From Diphasiastrum complanatum (Eukaryota > Streptophyta > Lycopodiopsida > Lycopodiales > Lycopodiaceae): a stretch of DNA of 64,000 nucleotides. Positions 1 to 11,000 of this stretch are shown here, piece by piece. Below the pieces are notes generated by a model. That model was not told the origin of the DNA and made no database searches. It saw only the letters and a program-made list of their open reading frames with translations. Numbering within the stretch: position 1 is the stretch's first letter; each line of letters begins with the position of its first letter. Made by a program: the position numbers and the translations under genes. The stretch spans positions 44,294,942 to 44,358,941 of the forward strand of contig CM055097.1 of NCBI GenBank assembly GCA_029204225.1. The letters run 5' to 3'.

Positions 1-1
1 G

Positions 2-231
2 ATTTGGGTTGTTAAAGACAAGGAAAAATGGTCTTTCTTTGTAACCGCATTAAGGTTCTTGAGATCGACACAGATACAAAGTTTGTCGTTTTTCTTGGGT
101 ACAACCACAATGGGTGATACCCAATCAGTATGTTGGACTTCATAAATGAAGCCAGCATCCAGCAATTTCTTAATATCTTCATCGATTCTCTCACAATAGA
201 CGAGTTCAAACGTGGAAGCTTGGTCTGATGG
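2..231 (-). pseudogene. Ty3/gypsy reverse transcriptase, N-terminal end
   Basis: Translated from 231 leftwards, the segment reads through a block containing KKLLDAGFIYEV, then WVSPIVVVPKKN, then VDLKNLNAVTKKDHF. These are the first conserved RT blocks of plant Ty3/gypsy polymerases (usual form: LLdaGfIypv, WvSPvvvVpKKnGklRvCvDfr.LN). The catalytic LD and YxDD boxes lie outside the window. Arg positions common in the family are replaced (LCICVDLKN). The reading frame is open as far as the edge, but the rest of the element is broken. Confidence 0.8.
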
Positions 232-372
232 TTTGGTTTCTATCTCTTTGGACAAGGGCTTAATTGGATAATTAAGCTTCTCACGCATCTATTTTTGACT
301 CGGTTAATTTTGTATCGATAATTTTATTTTTTTGTAACCAAGGTTTTTGAGTGGGCGATGTTGTTGCCTTAC

Positions 373-786
373 TTATATGTCGTCATCAATTGTATCCCAG
401 ACTTCGTTTGGATACACATCCCATGTGTATACTTTGGGCTTGGGCCTATATGCTTGTGTGTTGGGTACTTTGGATGTCAGTTGGACATGAGCCAATGGCC
501 CTGGTGACTTGATCTCCTGAGGAATTAATTCTGGTGGATAACGTTGGGCATCTAGATAAAGGAGTACACATTCATCCATCATTTCAGCATCATTCATGGA
601 AAGAATACCGTCTTCGGAAATATGGGCGGTAGAGACGCTAGGTTCTCCTAGGCACCAAGCTATAGGAATCAGGTCAATCATCATAAGTGGGATGATGGGT
701 GTATCAATGTCTGTAGAAGATGGGATAATATCCACAACTTCTGCAGCGGTTTCGATACGACAAAGATTGGAATCAGCACAGTCCAC
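373..786 (-). pseudogene. unassigned spacer ORF between gypsy protease and RT
   Basis: An open stretch of 137 codons lies between the protease and RT parts, in a frame different from gag-protease, implying at least one frameshift. It is rich in Asp, Pro and Ile and ends with a short acidic tail (DTIDDDI). I see no catalytic motif. By position it belongs to the poorly conserved protease-RT connecting region of the gypsy polyprotein. The opposite-strand ORF at 596-802 looks like a shadow. Confidence 0.4.
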
Positions 787-1150
787 AGTCGCTAGTGCCT
801 GACCCCAATTGATTATGTTCGTGGATCTTGTATAGTGGCCTTTTGGTTGGATCGGGACACTATCTGATTCATCATAAGTTGTTGATGACCAATCATCATA
901 AACTTTAGCGGGCTTGACATGGCCAGTTGAGTCAACAGTGACTCATTTGTCGTGATTGCCAAACAAAGGTAATTTTGCTATGATTCCAATCTTAGAAAAC
1001 ACTTGCCATCTAGAACCAGGGTGTACCAAGAAGGAGTTTATAAGTTTTGGCATCTTCTGGTAAGTCTAAGGTGACACAATCGATTACAAATTTGACACTT
1101 GCTATTTGAACCTTGATATTTGATAAATGACCAGTAGGGTCTGTAACTCA

Positions 1151-1471
1151 TTAATCAGCCATGCAAAGTTTGTATCGTGGTTGATTGAGGGTATGGAAGC
1201 CCCATGACTTTGCCAATGACAAAGCCGTTATATTAACGTCTGATCCGCTATCAAGGATAGCAGATACTGCAGGGTAGTCTTTATAGGACAAAGGTGAGGT
1301 GATGCTAGTCCCCTTAGCAACACCTATATTCAGTAGATTCATAGGAATCTGGAGAATTTCATGAATCTCATCTGTTTTCCGTTGGTCGTCAGAAATAGTA
1401 GACAGCTGGAAACTACGATGGATATAAAGTTGAAGTTCGGTGAGAGATTTTATCGTGCTATGGAATGGCAT
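1151..1471 (-). pseudogene. Ty3/gypsy aspartic protease region
   Basis: The 106-codon stretch contains AILDSGSDVNITALSLA, the retroviral-type aspartic protease active-site loop (D-S-G, followed by the usual hydrophobic flank). The protease cuts the Gag-Pol polyprotein within the virus-like particle. It lies in the same frame as the gag pieces upstream and ends at a stop shortly after the active-site loop, so only part of the fold is present. The downstream 787-1150 stretch probably holds the rest, broken by stops. Confidence 0.7.
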
Positions 1472-1588
1472 AGTTAGTTGAGCTTGTAGGAGGTCAGAAA
1501 ATACTTCAAGTCCCTAAAGGATCTGAGTGGATAACAGACTGTTTGTATGTTCTTCCTCTCGCAAAAACTCATCTCTAAATTCATTGTA

Positions 1589-3406
1589 CTACCTTTGTTC
1601 CATGTTTGGGTCTGGGTAGTCTTTGGGTAATGTGGAAGTTGTCAAGTGGCTTTCATGTGGGTCAGCTGATTTAGCATTGTTTTGTTGTTGTTCTTGTTGT
1701 TGGCGTTGTGCTCTAGTGAGAACTCTAACAGGTTCGGATGATATATGACGTGTTGGAAGGATCTTGTTAGGTTGTTTAGGACAGTCTTTGAAACTGTGTT
1801 TGCGAACATAGTCTGGACACTCCGCATGGTATTGGTTCTTAACTGTATAGTCAACCATGAAGTGGCCAGTTTTGTCACAAATAAAACATCGATTGCTCAT
1901 TGGTCCTGTGGCAATAGTATAACCATCTTGGATGGCTAGCTGTGCTGGATTTTCTGGTGGTGTGGAATACTCATCTCGTTTGCACGAGCATGAGTTGTCG
2001 GTTGGATATTGTTGAGAACTAACAGATGGAAGTGTTGTATCATGATGATAGAAGTGATCGTAGGAGTTTTCTACAAGATGTGTTTGTGCAGATTCTCGAG
2101 GGTGTCTATGTTTTTGTGCTCCAAGATCAGGTTGTCCCCTTGGAGGTGGTCCTAAGAGCGCCAACTGTGGTTGAGGTTCATGTCTAGATTGTCTAGGCAA
2201 CTCTTGTATATGGACTTGGTTGTTTCTTGATGGATAGTGCAAATTTTGATTTTCTGAAACGAACTGGTGTCTAAGAGGTTGATAATGTCCCCCTGACTGG
2301 TTGTGAGGCTGGTTCCTTGGGTTATAGTAGCAATAGAGTGAGGTATGACTCGTAAAGTTGCGAATGTCGCATTTGATCAATGAAGTATCTAGGACCGGTT
2401 GGTATGAAGGGCATTCATTGCCAGTGTGTGCACCTCAACAGTGAGGGCACCACGTATTCTCTCGTTTATGGTGGATTTGGCCAGTGGGTAACTGACCTGG
2501 CATCGAACTTTGGATAGACTTAAGAGTGTTTTGAAACTCTTTCGGGAGTTTCTCCATCTGTTGCTGGTGTTGCTGGTTAAGCAACTCCATTTGTGTTTTC
2601 CATGATTGTTCTCGTGTTTCCTCGTGTGCTCTCCGTTCATGTGGCTCATCGACATCTGATCCCTCGTCTTCTTCTCGAATGGCATCAGACATGGCTTGTT
2701 TCAATGATGTGTATTCATCATTGGAGCGAAGTTCATGTCGTATCCATTGTGGGAGTCCAACGAGAAACCAAATTATGAGCATAGATTCAGTGGGTTGTTC
2801 TTGTACCTGACTTTTCAATCTTTTGAATCTTTTGATGTAGTCACATACTTTCTCATCTTTTGTCATTTTGATACTATTCAACTTGACAAAAGGACTTTCG
2901 ATCAAACAAAATAGCTTGAACCTTTTGATAAATGCTTCCTTCAAGAGTGACCAATCTCATTTATCTTCACGATCAAGGTTAAAAAACCATTTTTGTGCTC
3001 GATCAATCATGGTCATCGAGAAGAGCTGAACCATGGCTTCTGGTGATGTCTCGCCATAGACATCATTCTCAAAGACTTGAAGAAATCTTTGAGGATCAAT
3101 GTTACCGTCGTACTTAGGTAAATTCAACTTGGGAGTACGTTTTTCAGTACGCGAAACATTATTTGCAAAAGCTCCGTTTAAGTGAGCTTGAGCTTGTGCG
3201 TGTGAAGATTTTGCTGCATGAAAGTGTGGTCGATCGTATGGAGCTTCAAAACGCATTGGTTCCCATCGGTCAAATGGGTTGGTTGATGGCTCTTGGACTT
3301 GGAATTTCATCCTAGAATATCTATTGAATCGAGTATGTTTGGTAGATGGAGATACCATCTCTGATGGATAGTCCTCTGTGGAATTCGGATTGTAAGGACG
3401 ATCCAT
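1589..3406 (-). pseudogene. Ty3/gypsy gag (capsid and nucleocapsid), interrupted by stops
   Basis: The start at 3406 opens a protein with a Pro-rich leader, the block KLNLPKYDGNIDPQRFLQ and AQKWFFNL, typical of the retrotransposon gag domain. A TGA at 2957-2959 breaks it where related copies have Ser-Thr before Trp. The same frame resumes with FIKRFKLF, VCDYIKRFKRLKSQ and WFLVGLPQWIRHEL. A TGA lies inside a Cys-His cluster (CPHC, then HTGNEC) at 2435-2437. The third part carries a Gln-, His- and Pro-rich linker, then two knuckles, CFICDKTGHFMVDY (last Cys replaced by Tyr) and CPDYVRKHSFKDC (second Cys replaced by Tyr). Gag would assemble particles and bind RNA. All in one frame, so stops are recent relative to any indel. 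Confidence 0.8.
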
Positions 3407-3690
3407 AACAACTCTAGAGTACCTTAGGATTGGGTAAATATTGGACTCTTTGGTAACGTGACTGGGGTGTGTGTGTGTGTGTTTTTTTTTTCAAAAAGTA
3501 TTAGTCAGAGACTAATAATGTGGTGCTGTCCAAATGGCACAATTGTTTTGTGTTTTTTTTTTTTGTGTGTTAGGGTTTTGCAATAAATCTGGAAAGAACT
3601 ATGGAATTTGGCAAACACTGAGACCTAGTCAAATAAGAAAGTTGACTTTGTCTTGAAGTTGACCTGGTCCAGGTTGGAAGTCAAAACTCT
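3407..3690. other. leader region of the gypsy remnant with (GT)n and T runs
   Basis: No ORF of note. A (GT)n tract near 3470-3481 is followed by a run of T, and another T run lies near 3552. This would be the 5' leader of the minus-strand gypsy element, but neither a tRNA-Asp nor a tRNA-iMet primer site is recognisable next to it. Confidence 0.4.
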
Positions 3691-3978
3691 CGGTTGAGAG
3701 TTGATAGAAATCCTCGGTTGAGAATTGATAGAAAGGTCCGATTGAGAGTTGATAGAATAGTCCGGTTGAGATCTGAGAGACAGCTTTGGTCGAGATCTGA
3801 TAAACAGCTCCGGTCGAGATATGATAGAACAGTCCGGTTGAGATCTGAGAGATAGCTCCTATCGAGATCTGAGAGGAAGCTCCAGTCAAGATCTGACAGG
3901 ATGTTTCATTCGAGATCTGAAAGAAAGCTCCGGTCGAGATCTGACAGGATGCTTCGGTCAAGATCTGATAGGATGCTT
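3691..3978. repeat. 24-bp minisatellite, about 12 copies
   Basis: Twelve degenerate units of 24 bp, each close to CGGTCGAGATCTGATAGA followed by about six variable bases. Because 24 is a multiple of three, the minus strand stays open across the array and gives an eight-residue repeat near ISTGAFYQ inside an ORF at 3629-3961. Distal (low-coordinate) units carry AGAGTTGATAGA rather than GAGATCTGA, so the array is graded. It lies just upstream of the minus-strand gypsy gag, in its likely leader. Confidence 0.85.
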
Positions 3979-5264
3979 CGGTGATATATCAAGGCCCACA
4001 TGATCTCTTTTTATATATTTTTACTTTTGTTTGTAGTTAAAAACTTTGTTTATGGAGGCATACCAGCCCTTTTGTTATAGAATTTAGAGCTTCTATACTA
4101 GTTTGTAAATGGTTAAGGAAAAATCGATATGTACCAATGTCTAGAAAATCAATACACTCGAATTTCGTAATTCGATATTTGAATTAGTTATCGCAATTAG
4201 GCAGTTATGGACAGTCGTGAGGCTATAAAGAGCCGATGTATTTAGTTGTTTTGCTAAAATATATTCAAGATAGAAGTGTTGGGGACCTTATATGGTATAT
4301 TCTTGTGTCTCACTCTTGCTCTCTTATTATTTCCGGGATTATGTCTCTTGCAAATGAGTAATAAGAGTAATCTCCCTGTTCAACTAAATGTTATGAAATC
4401 TAAACATGATGAATACACATCATAGTACATAGATCTATTGATCTAATTCAGGCTACATCAATAATGTCATGGATCTATGTTTAGTACAACTGTATGATTT
4501 GCCGCTTTGATAAGTGGGATAATTGGTGGTGTGGATCCTCCAAGTTATTTGTAGGTTGACTTAACTACTTATGCAATACAGCCATAGAGTATCGGAACTG
4601 TATAGATTCTCTAATATGTCTTGTGTAATTGGAGGGGTCTCTAATTCGAGTTAGTGCTGAAGTGTAAATTGTGTGCACAAGATTGTTAGATATATTAAAA
4701 TAATGTGTAAATTTGAATAAGCATTTATTTTATGAACACCAGGCAGTATTGGCTGCCTATTCTGAACATCTGTTGATGACCAGATTATCATTAATTTCAA
4801 TATATGACACCTTTTTCGTTGCAAAACGTGGGGATGGCCAACAGCAGAAGCTTGAAGCTTTGAGCGTAAGCGTGTAGGATCTAAAACGCAACCAAAAGCA
4901 GTAGAAATATTCAACATGAATCATTCATACAAATTGCGCAAAGGAACAATACAGGAGTGAGACAAAAATTGCACTCTGATTAATATCAACAGTGAGTACA
5001 ATGGATTGAAGTAATAACTTCAGCTTGTTGAGCGTGATAACATTGGCTATAGAAGAACTCTGATTATAATGTAAGACGACACTTACACTTCTTGATTCAG
5101 CTAGTAGTATATATTTACAAGTGTCTTCAAAAAATATCTTACAAGCATTGAATGTTATTTACGTCAGTCTTTGTATATGTACAAAGTGGGTAACCACCCT
5201 TGGGATATTTAGCGGTCCAGTTGTTTTTAGAGTTTATGATAAGTTGGCGACGTCGGTCTGCCAC
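3979..5264. other. no gene seen; possible LTR promoter at 4223
   Basis: AT-rich sequence without convincing coding potential. A TATA-like box sits in GGCTATAAAGAGCC (about 4222-4235, plus strand), followed by pyrimidine-rich sequence with TCTTGTGTCTCACTC. This looks like the R-U5 part of an LTR, but I could not find its edges, partner or primer site. Confidence 0.3.
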
Positions 5265-6130
5265 TGTTGGAGAAACCCAAAAAATGCGAAGGTGCTTTTA
5301 AAAAGTGAAGGCAGAGAAAATGTGAAAAACCCGACAATGTCCTTAAAATGAAGTTTGGCCACAGTCTCGAAAGATTTGCAAAAGATTCACAAAACAGTTT
5401 CTTGTAGAAGTTCGAGGCTTTCTTGGTGAAGCTCGAAAGATTCGCGAACAGAATCTTGTCATGAAATTTTTTTTGTTTCTTGTTCAAGCCTTCAGATGTC
5501 ATGAAATTGTCGCAAACAATTCGCGAAATCTTCTGGACTGTTCTTCAAGCTCACCTATCGCGAAACTATCTCAAGCAGTTCCCAAAATATTCTAGATTTC
5601 TTCTTCAAGCTCAAGAATTGTCATCTGTCATGAACAATTTGCGAAACACAAAGTTGAGATGAAGAGATGAACTATCGCAAATTATTCGCGAACATATTTT
5701 ATTCAAGCCTAAAAACAGAGCGTCTATTTGAATATCAACCGTCGTAAACAATTAGATATCTACTGTTACAACATTGAAAGGCCAAAAGACTTGTCATGTA
5801 GCAATATAAATACATGTGCACTACTCGTTGTAACACACTCACTCAATCAGAGACACAACAGCGAGATAAGACAACAAGAGATGTATATTGATGAATCAGA
5901 TTCAGAGTTATAAAAATTCATTTTTGATCAATAATTCCCTATTGTCTAAATTGTCTTAAGTTGTCTCTTACTTCCGCATATAATTTTTGCATGCATATTC
6001 AATCAGAACTAATATTGTTCTATTAGTACATAGATCAGATTCAATCGCGATTGAAGACACTGATATTAGTTTGATTTATTCAAACTTGCATCGTGTTCTC
6101 TGTGGAAGAATAATTACTATTTTTTCTACA
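5265..6130 (+). repeat. 5' LTR of copia element H
   Basis: Starts TGTTGGAGAAACCC and ends TTTTTCTACA next to a tRNA-iMet type primer site. Its 3' part (from about 5677) is matched by a second copy at 13581-14045, which proves LTR identity. A TATA box (TATAAATA) is at 5805-5812. The upstream half holds several TTCGCGAA or TCGCGAA motifs. The left flank (GCCAC) does not match the base string right of the 3' LTR (TTAGA), so no target duplication survives. Confidence 0.8.
5805..5812 (+). promoter_or_regulatory. TATA box of element H LTR
   Basis: TATAAATA in the 5' LTR, conserved in the 3' LTR copy at 13727-13734. Its position about 320 bp before the LTR end fits a U3/R promoter. Confidence 0.65.
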
Positions 6131-6131
6131 A

Positions 6132-6144
6132 TGGTATTAGAGCA
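6132..6144 (+). promoter_or_regulatory. primer binding site, tRNA-iMet type (element H)
   Basis: TGGTATTAGAGCA starts two bases after the LTR end. It is the plant copia primer site TGGTATCAGAGC with a C-to-T change. Confidence 0.75.
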
Positions 6145-6245
6145 TACAGAATTAAAGTTGATACAATGGTATCTTCGTATCTCTCTCAGCATTCTTTATA
6201 CATCCCTCAGTAAGCCGCTATCTGGAGGTTATTCAGAAATAGAAG

Positions 6246-7382
6246 ATGTCGTCGATCTTCAATATTCAAGTTAAGATCACTACAATCTTGGACCTAGAAG
6301 GTTCAAACTACTTGATTTGGAAATTAAAGACTTCACTCTTGTTGAAAGGCGAAGGTCTGTGGCAATGGATAAAACCAATTCAGGAGAAGCCAGAAGCTAC
6401 TCCTGGCAAAGAACTTCAAGAATGGAGTTTAAAAAATGACAAAGCTATAGAATTATTGCATCTTCAGTGCATGAAGGATTTATGGGAAGAATTGCAAACC
6501 AAGAATGAGACTCGATCTCATAATCAGATCATGTTCTTGGAAGACCAATTAACTTACCTACAGTGGGACGACAAAGACCTGAATACATTTGTGCGAAAGA
6601 TTAAAGATCTGTTTATTTCCTTGCAAAATTCTGGTGCAAAAAATACAATTTCTAAAGAAAAACAACTTAGTTATTTTCTTTGTGCCCTACCCAGGTCATT
6701 CCACACAACTTGAACCTTGTTGGCAAAAGAGGCGACAATGACACTTCAAAAGGCAATAGACGGAGTTAAGGAGGAAATAGTAGCTCACGGACGCTATGAT
6801 GACAATGTTGATTCAGAAAATGCTCTATTTACTCAGAAGAATAAATCTTCTAAGAACTCTAAGTTTAAGAGGGACTCGTCTAACAATAATGAGTCTAAGA
6901 CTAATAAACAACAATATGAAAAACAACAGAAAAATTTTGGTGATAAGAAGATCTGCAACAGATGTAGAAGATCAGGTCACATAGAAGAAAAATGTTGGCT
7001 AAATCCAAAGATTGAATGCATTCATTGTCATAAATGAGGTCATGCAGCATTAGACTGTTATCAGAATCCCAGAAACAAAAAGGAGCAGAATCGAAGCGAA
7101 CCTTTAGATTCAAACTATGTCGAAGACAAAGTAGAATGCTCCAGAGCAGTAGAAGACAGGGCAACAAGGAACTCAACATCTTATGTTAGTACTGATCTAT
7201 GTTGTTCATCTAATTGAATTCAAGAAGTAGTACTTGATTCAGGAGGCACCTCACATTTTGTTTCCTCGAAACAAATTTTGTCTGAGTACAAGAAGACGAA
7301 CTATTCAAGATTCATTATACTTGGAGACGGTTCTAAACATGTGGTTGATGGAACTAGTGTATTATGGCTAGACACGAATCAG
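6246..7382 (+). pseudogene. copia element H: gag, two zinc knuckles, start of protease
   Basis: The start at 6246 gives MSSIFNIQ followed by LEGSNYLIWKLKTSLLL, the entry block of copia gag (UBN2 type). The frame continues past TGA at 6711 and TGA at 7035. Two CCHC knuckles follow, CNRCRRSGHIEEKC and CIHCHK-stop-GHAALDC, so the second is broken by a stop inside it. After another stop, VVLDSGGTSHFVSS is the aspartic protease active site. Coding sequence stops at 7382 where the truncated LTR of element A begins. Integrase, RT and RNaseH of H are absent from the window. A segment between HLQC and MKDLWEEL appears shortened relative to the family. Confidence 0.8.
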
Positions 7383-8081
7383 TTGTGATCTCCTAAGGTG
7401 TGTAGATGCACCAAGATCAAGACTAGATTGAGATTCAAGATCAATCTTGAATCCTATGGCAAAAACACACTACTACATGCATTCAATCACTTCCAACTCT
7501 CACTCACACGTGTGGGAAGTATTCAAAAAATAATCTAAGTAAAAACAAGCTGCTCTCCTCGGGTAGAGAGAGAAAATGCATCAAGATCTCTCGGGTAGAG
7601 AGAGAAAGCTAGAAATCCAATAACTCACAAAATCCATGAAATCACCAAATCAATTGATTTCAAAATGAGGAGTACAATGATACTAGTAGGTCCACGAGCT
7701 ACCACTATGCTTAACTATGATTGGACCACATTTTGTCACCTCTTGATCCTATTGGATCATTGATCTATGCACCTCTTAATTCTATTGGACTATATTCAAG
7801 CACACCTCAATTTCCTATTGGACCTCACAAGGTTCCACCTCTATATCCTATTGGACCTCTTGGAATTCATCAAACAAAAAACTTTACACTTGTCTACACT
7901 CTAATTAGCAAGTGTTTAGCCTCTTACTCTATTTTGGCTCAATAGTGGCATTACAAGTGGAAATGCATAATTTGCCATCTATGCCAAATTTATTCCTATC
8001 AACATCCTACACCTAGATGTTTGACGTAAAAAACATAAGACCCCTATCTCTAACATAGATAATCTTTTTCAATTCTTCACA
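7383..8081 (-). repeat. 3' LTR of element A, terminally truncated
   Basis: 699 bp matching the element B LTR from TTGTGATCTCC to TTCTTCACA. About 38 bp of the outer end, which in B begins TGTTGAATTTCACACG, are missing. It differs from the other A LTR at roughly a dozen positions, so A is older than B. Confidence 0.9.
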
Positions 8082-8089
8082 CTCCTCCT
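8082..8089 (-). promoter_or_regulatory. polypurine tract of element A
   Basis: AGGAGGAG on the minus strand, directly before the 3' LTR; the same as in B. Confidence 0.6.
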
Positions 8090-8099
8090 AAAAAATTAT

Positions 8100-11000
8100 C
8101 TATGAAGATTTGAACATTGATCTTGATATAACTCCAAGATTAGATCTATGCTTGATGAAAGCACTTTTGCTCAAAGGCTTGGTGAGTAGATCGACAATAC
8201 AAGAGGACGAGTTGACATGCTCCAAATAGATTTCTCCTCCAATAAGCTTTTCTCTCACAAAATGGTGTGCCACTTCTATGTGCTTGCTTCTTGCATGAAA
8301 TATGGGATTATTGGCAAGAGCTTGGGCCGAGATGTTATCACACTTGATCATTGGTAGATCATCCTCCTTGATGCACTTTAGTTCCATTAATAACCTCTTG
8401 ATCCAAAGCACTTCTTTGGTAGTTGTAGTGAGTGCTTTGTACTCGGTCTCACATGAAGAGAGAGATATAGTATCTTGCTTTTTGGAAAGCCAAGATATTA
8501 GATTGCCTCCAAGAAAGATAGTGTATGCACTAATAGACTTTCGATCCATCTTGTCACTTGCAAAGTCCGAATCCGAGTAGCCAATAATGGATAGATCTTC
8601 ACTTTTATAGAGTAGACCATAATCACAAGATGAAGATACATATCTTAGAATCCTCTTGGCCATCTTCCAATGATGGATCTTAGGTTCTTGCATAAATTGA
8701 CTCAATTTGTGCACACAAAAACTAAGATCGGGCCTAGTAATGGTAAGTCAAATCAAGGAGCCTACAAGACTCCTAAAAAGTGTGATGTCCTCAAAGGATC
8801 TTTCATCACCTTTATTAGGATCTTTTACAATTTGCTCCATTGGAGTATCTATGCTCTTAGAATTTTCCATATGGAATTTTTTCAACATAGAGTGAGCATA
8901 TCTAGATTGGCATATAAAGACATGATTTTCATAAAAAACAATTTCTAGGCCTAGGATGTAATGTATCTCTCCTAGATCTTGCATTTTAAACTCACATCCA
9001 AGTGCTAGCTTGGTTTCATCAACTAGCTTGATACAACTTCCACAAAGAATAATGTCATCAACATAAGTTAGAAGAATGACAATATTGTTATCAACAAACT
9101 TTAGATACATGGAAGGATCATAGTCACTAAGAGTAAATCCTAGTGAGATAAGAAAAGAGTTAAGTCTTGAATACCATGATCTTGGTGCTTGCTTGAGTCC
9201 ATAAAGACTTTTGAAGAGCAAGCACACTTTGGACTCATCCTTGATGAATCCTTGAGGTTGTTCCATATAGATCTCCTCCTCAAGATAACCATTTAGAAAA
9301 GCATTGGATACATCTAATTGGAACACCTTCCACTTGAAAAAAAAAGCAAGAGAAATAAGAATTCTTATTGTCACCATCTTTGCAACGGGTGCAAAGGTCT
9401 CCTCATAATCAAGACCATGGATTTGAGCAAATCCTTTGGCACATAATCTTGCTTTATGCTTGTTGATGGTGCCATCATGATTGAACTTGATCCGAAATAC
9501 CCACTTGCAACCAATCACATGCTTGTTGGAAGGAGGATCCACAAGCTCCCAAGTATTGTTGGTGATCAATGCATCATACTCTTGCTTCATGGCATCATAC
9601 CACTCCTTGGTATTGAGTGCCTCTTGTACATTCTTTGGCTCTTCATGAGAGACATAAAAAACATAATTAGTGGAATCAAGATCCACTTGTTTGCCTTTGT
9701 CAACATATGAGAGCCTCATAGGCTCGGATCTATCTCTCATGGATCTTCTTGGTGAAAAAATCCGAGGAGAGTCTTCTTCAAATCTCGACCCCATCACATC
9801 ATGATTGTCTTCGAAATCAATAATTGATGATGCATCCATAGATTTCTTGATCTCGGCCTCTTCAAATGATGAGTGTTGATCTTCATGAAAGACAACATCT
9901 CTACTTTCAATAACTTGAGAAGTAGAGAGTATAAAGACTCTATAGGCCTTCTTGGTGGATGAGTATCCAACCATGATCCCTTTGCATGCACTAGGATCTT
10001 CCTTCTTCCTTGTTTCGAAAGGAATATGGACAAAGCATAAGCATCCGAAAACTCTAAGGTGATCAACCTTAGGCTTCTTCAAAAATAAGATTTCATATGG
10101 TGACTTTCCTCCAAGAGCTATATGTGGGAGCCTATTGCAAAGATAATTTGCACAATTAATGGCTTCTCCCAAAAAATCTTTGGGCAAAGATGCCTCAATT
10201 CTCATAGATTTTGCACATTCACATAGAGATCTATTCTTTCTCTCGGCCACTCCATTTTGAGATGGAGAGTAGGCACAAGAAAACTCTCTTTTAATGCCTT
10301 CAAGCTCACAAAAATATTGAAATTTATTGGAGATATATTCACCACCTCCATCACTTTTAAGAGATTTAATCTTGAATGAGAATTGCTTCTCTACATAAGC
10401 TTTGAAAATAAGGAAATGATCAAACACCATAGATTTTGAAGCAAGAAGATATATCCAAGTGAATCTTGTGTAATCATCAATGAAAGTAACAAAACAAGTG
10501 GCTCCTCCCTTGCTTGTAGTTGATGAGAAATGCACATCGGAGTGGATTAACTCCAAAGGATGCTTGCTTTTGATAGAAGATCTTGTAAATGGCTTTTTGT
10601 GAGATTTAGCAATAGCACAAGCCTCACAAGACTTGATCTTCTTGGAGAATGACTTTGGCAAGCCAATAGCTTTGGATTCTTTGATCATAGAGAGCATGGA
10701 TTTGTAGTTGGGATGTCCCAACCTCCTATGCCATAATTCCTCCATAGAGAGCTTGTTCACAAGAGCAACATTACAAGCATTCACATACTCATTTGGATCT
10801 AGTTTATAGATGCCACCAAATCTAGATCCTAATGCAAGTATCTCATCATTCTTCTTGATAGTGCAAGTATCAACATTGAATTTTACATCAAGGCCATTAT
10901 CAAGCAATTGGCCAACACTAATAAGATTCTTGGTAAGCTTAGGTACATAAAGAACTCTAGAGAGAGAAAGAACTTTAGAGAATGCAAGCTTCAAGGGAAT

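Larger units (their letters stand above)
1..3406 (-). mobile_element. Ty3/gypsy retrotransposon remnant, cut by the left window edge
   Basis: Reading leftwards from 3406 the order is gag, zinc knuckles, aspartic protease, an unassigned spacer and the start of reverse transcriptase, which is the Ty3/gypsy order. Gag and protease pieces at 3406, 2944, 2380 and 1471 all lie in one frame, separated by stop codons, so decay there is mainly by point mutation; the 786 piece is in another frame, so at least one indel lies between about 786 and 1151. No LTR or primer site could be placed to the right of gag. The family resembles the gag fragment at 44941 (shared block QEPSTNPF and shared knuckle layout). 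It cannot move by itself. Confidence 0.85.

Noticed and set aside
4222-4400. Possible solo LTR with TATA box
   Set aside because: Neither edge nor a second copy could be found; listed only as a weak note in the region entry.
7721-7945. Plus-strand LTR ORF (also 13222, 31891, 37392) with PLDPIGS repeats
   Set aside because: It is a translation of the CCTATTGGA repeats in LTRs, antisense to the element.
8302-8895. Plus-strand ORFs inside element A (and their copies at 32471-33117 in B)
   Set aside because: Antisense shadows of RT/RNaseH; conserved only because the coding strand is.
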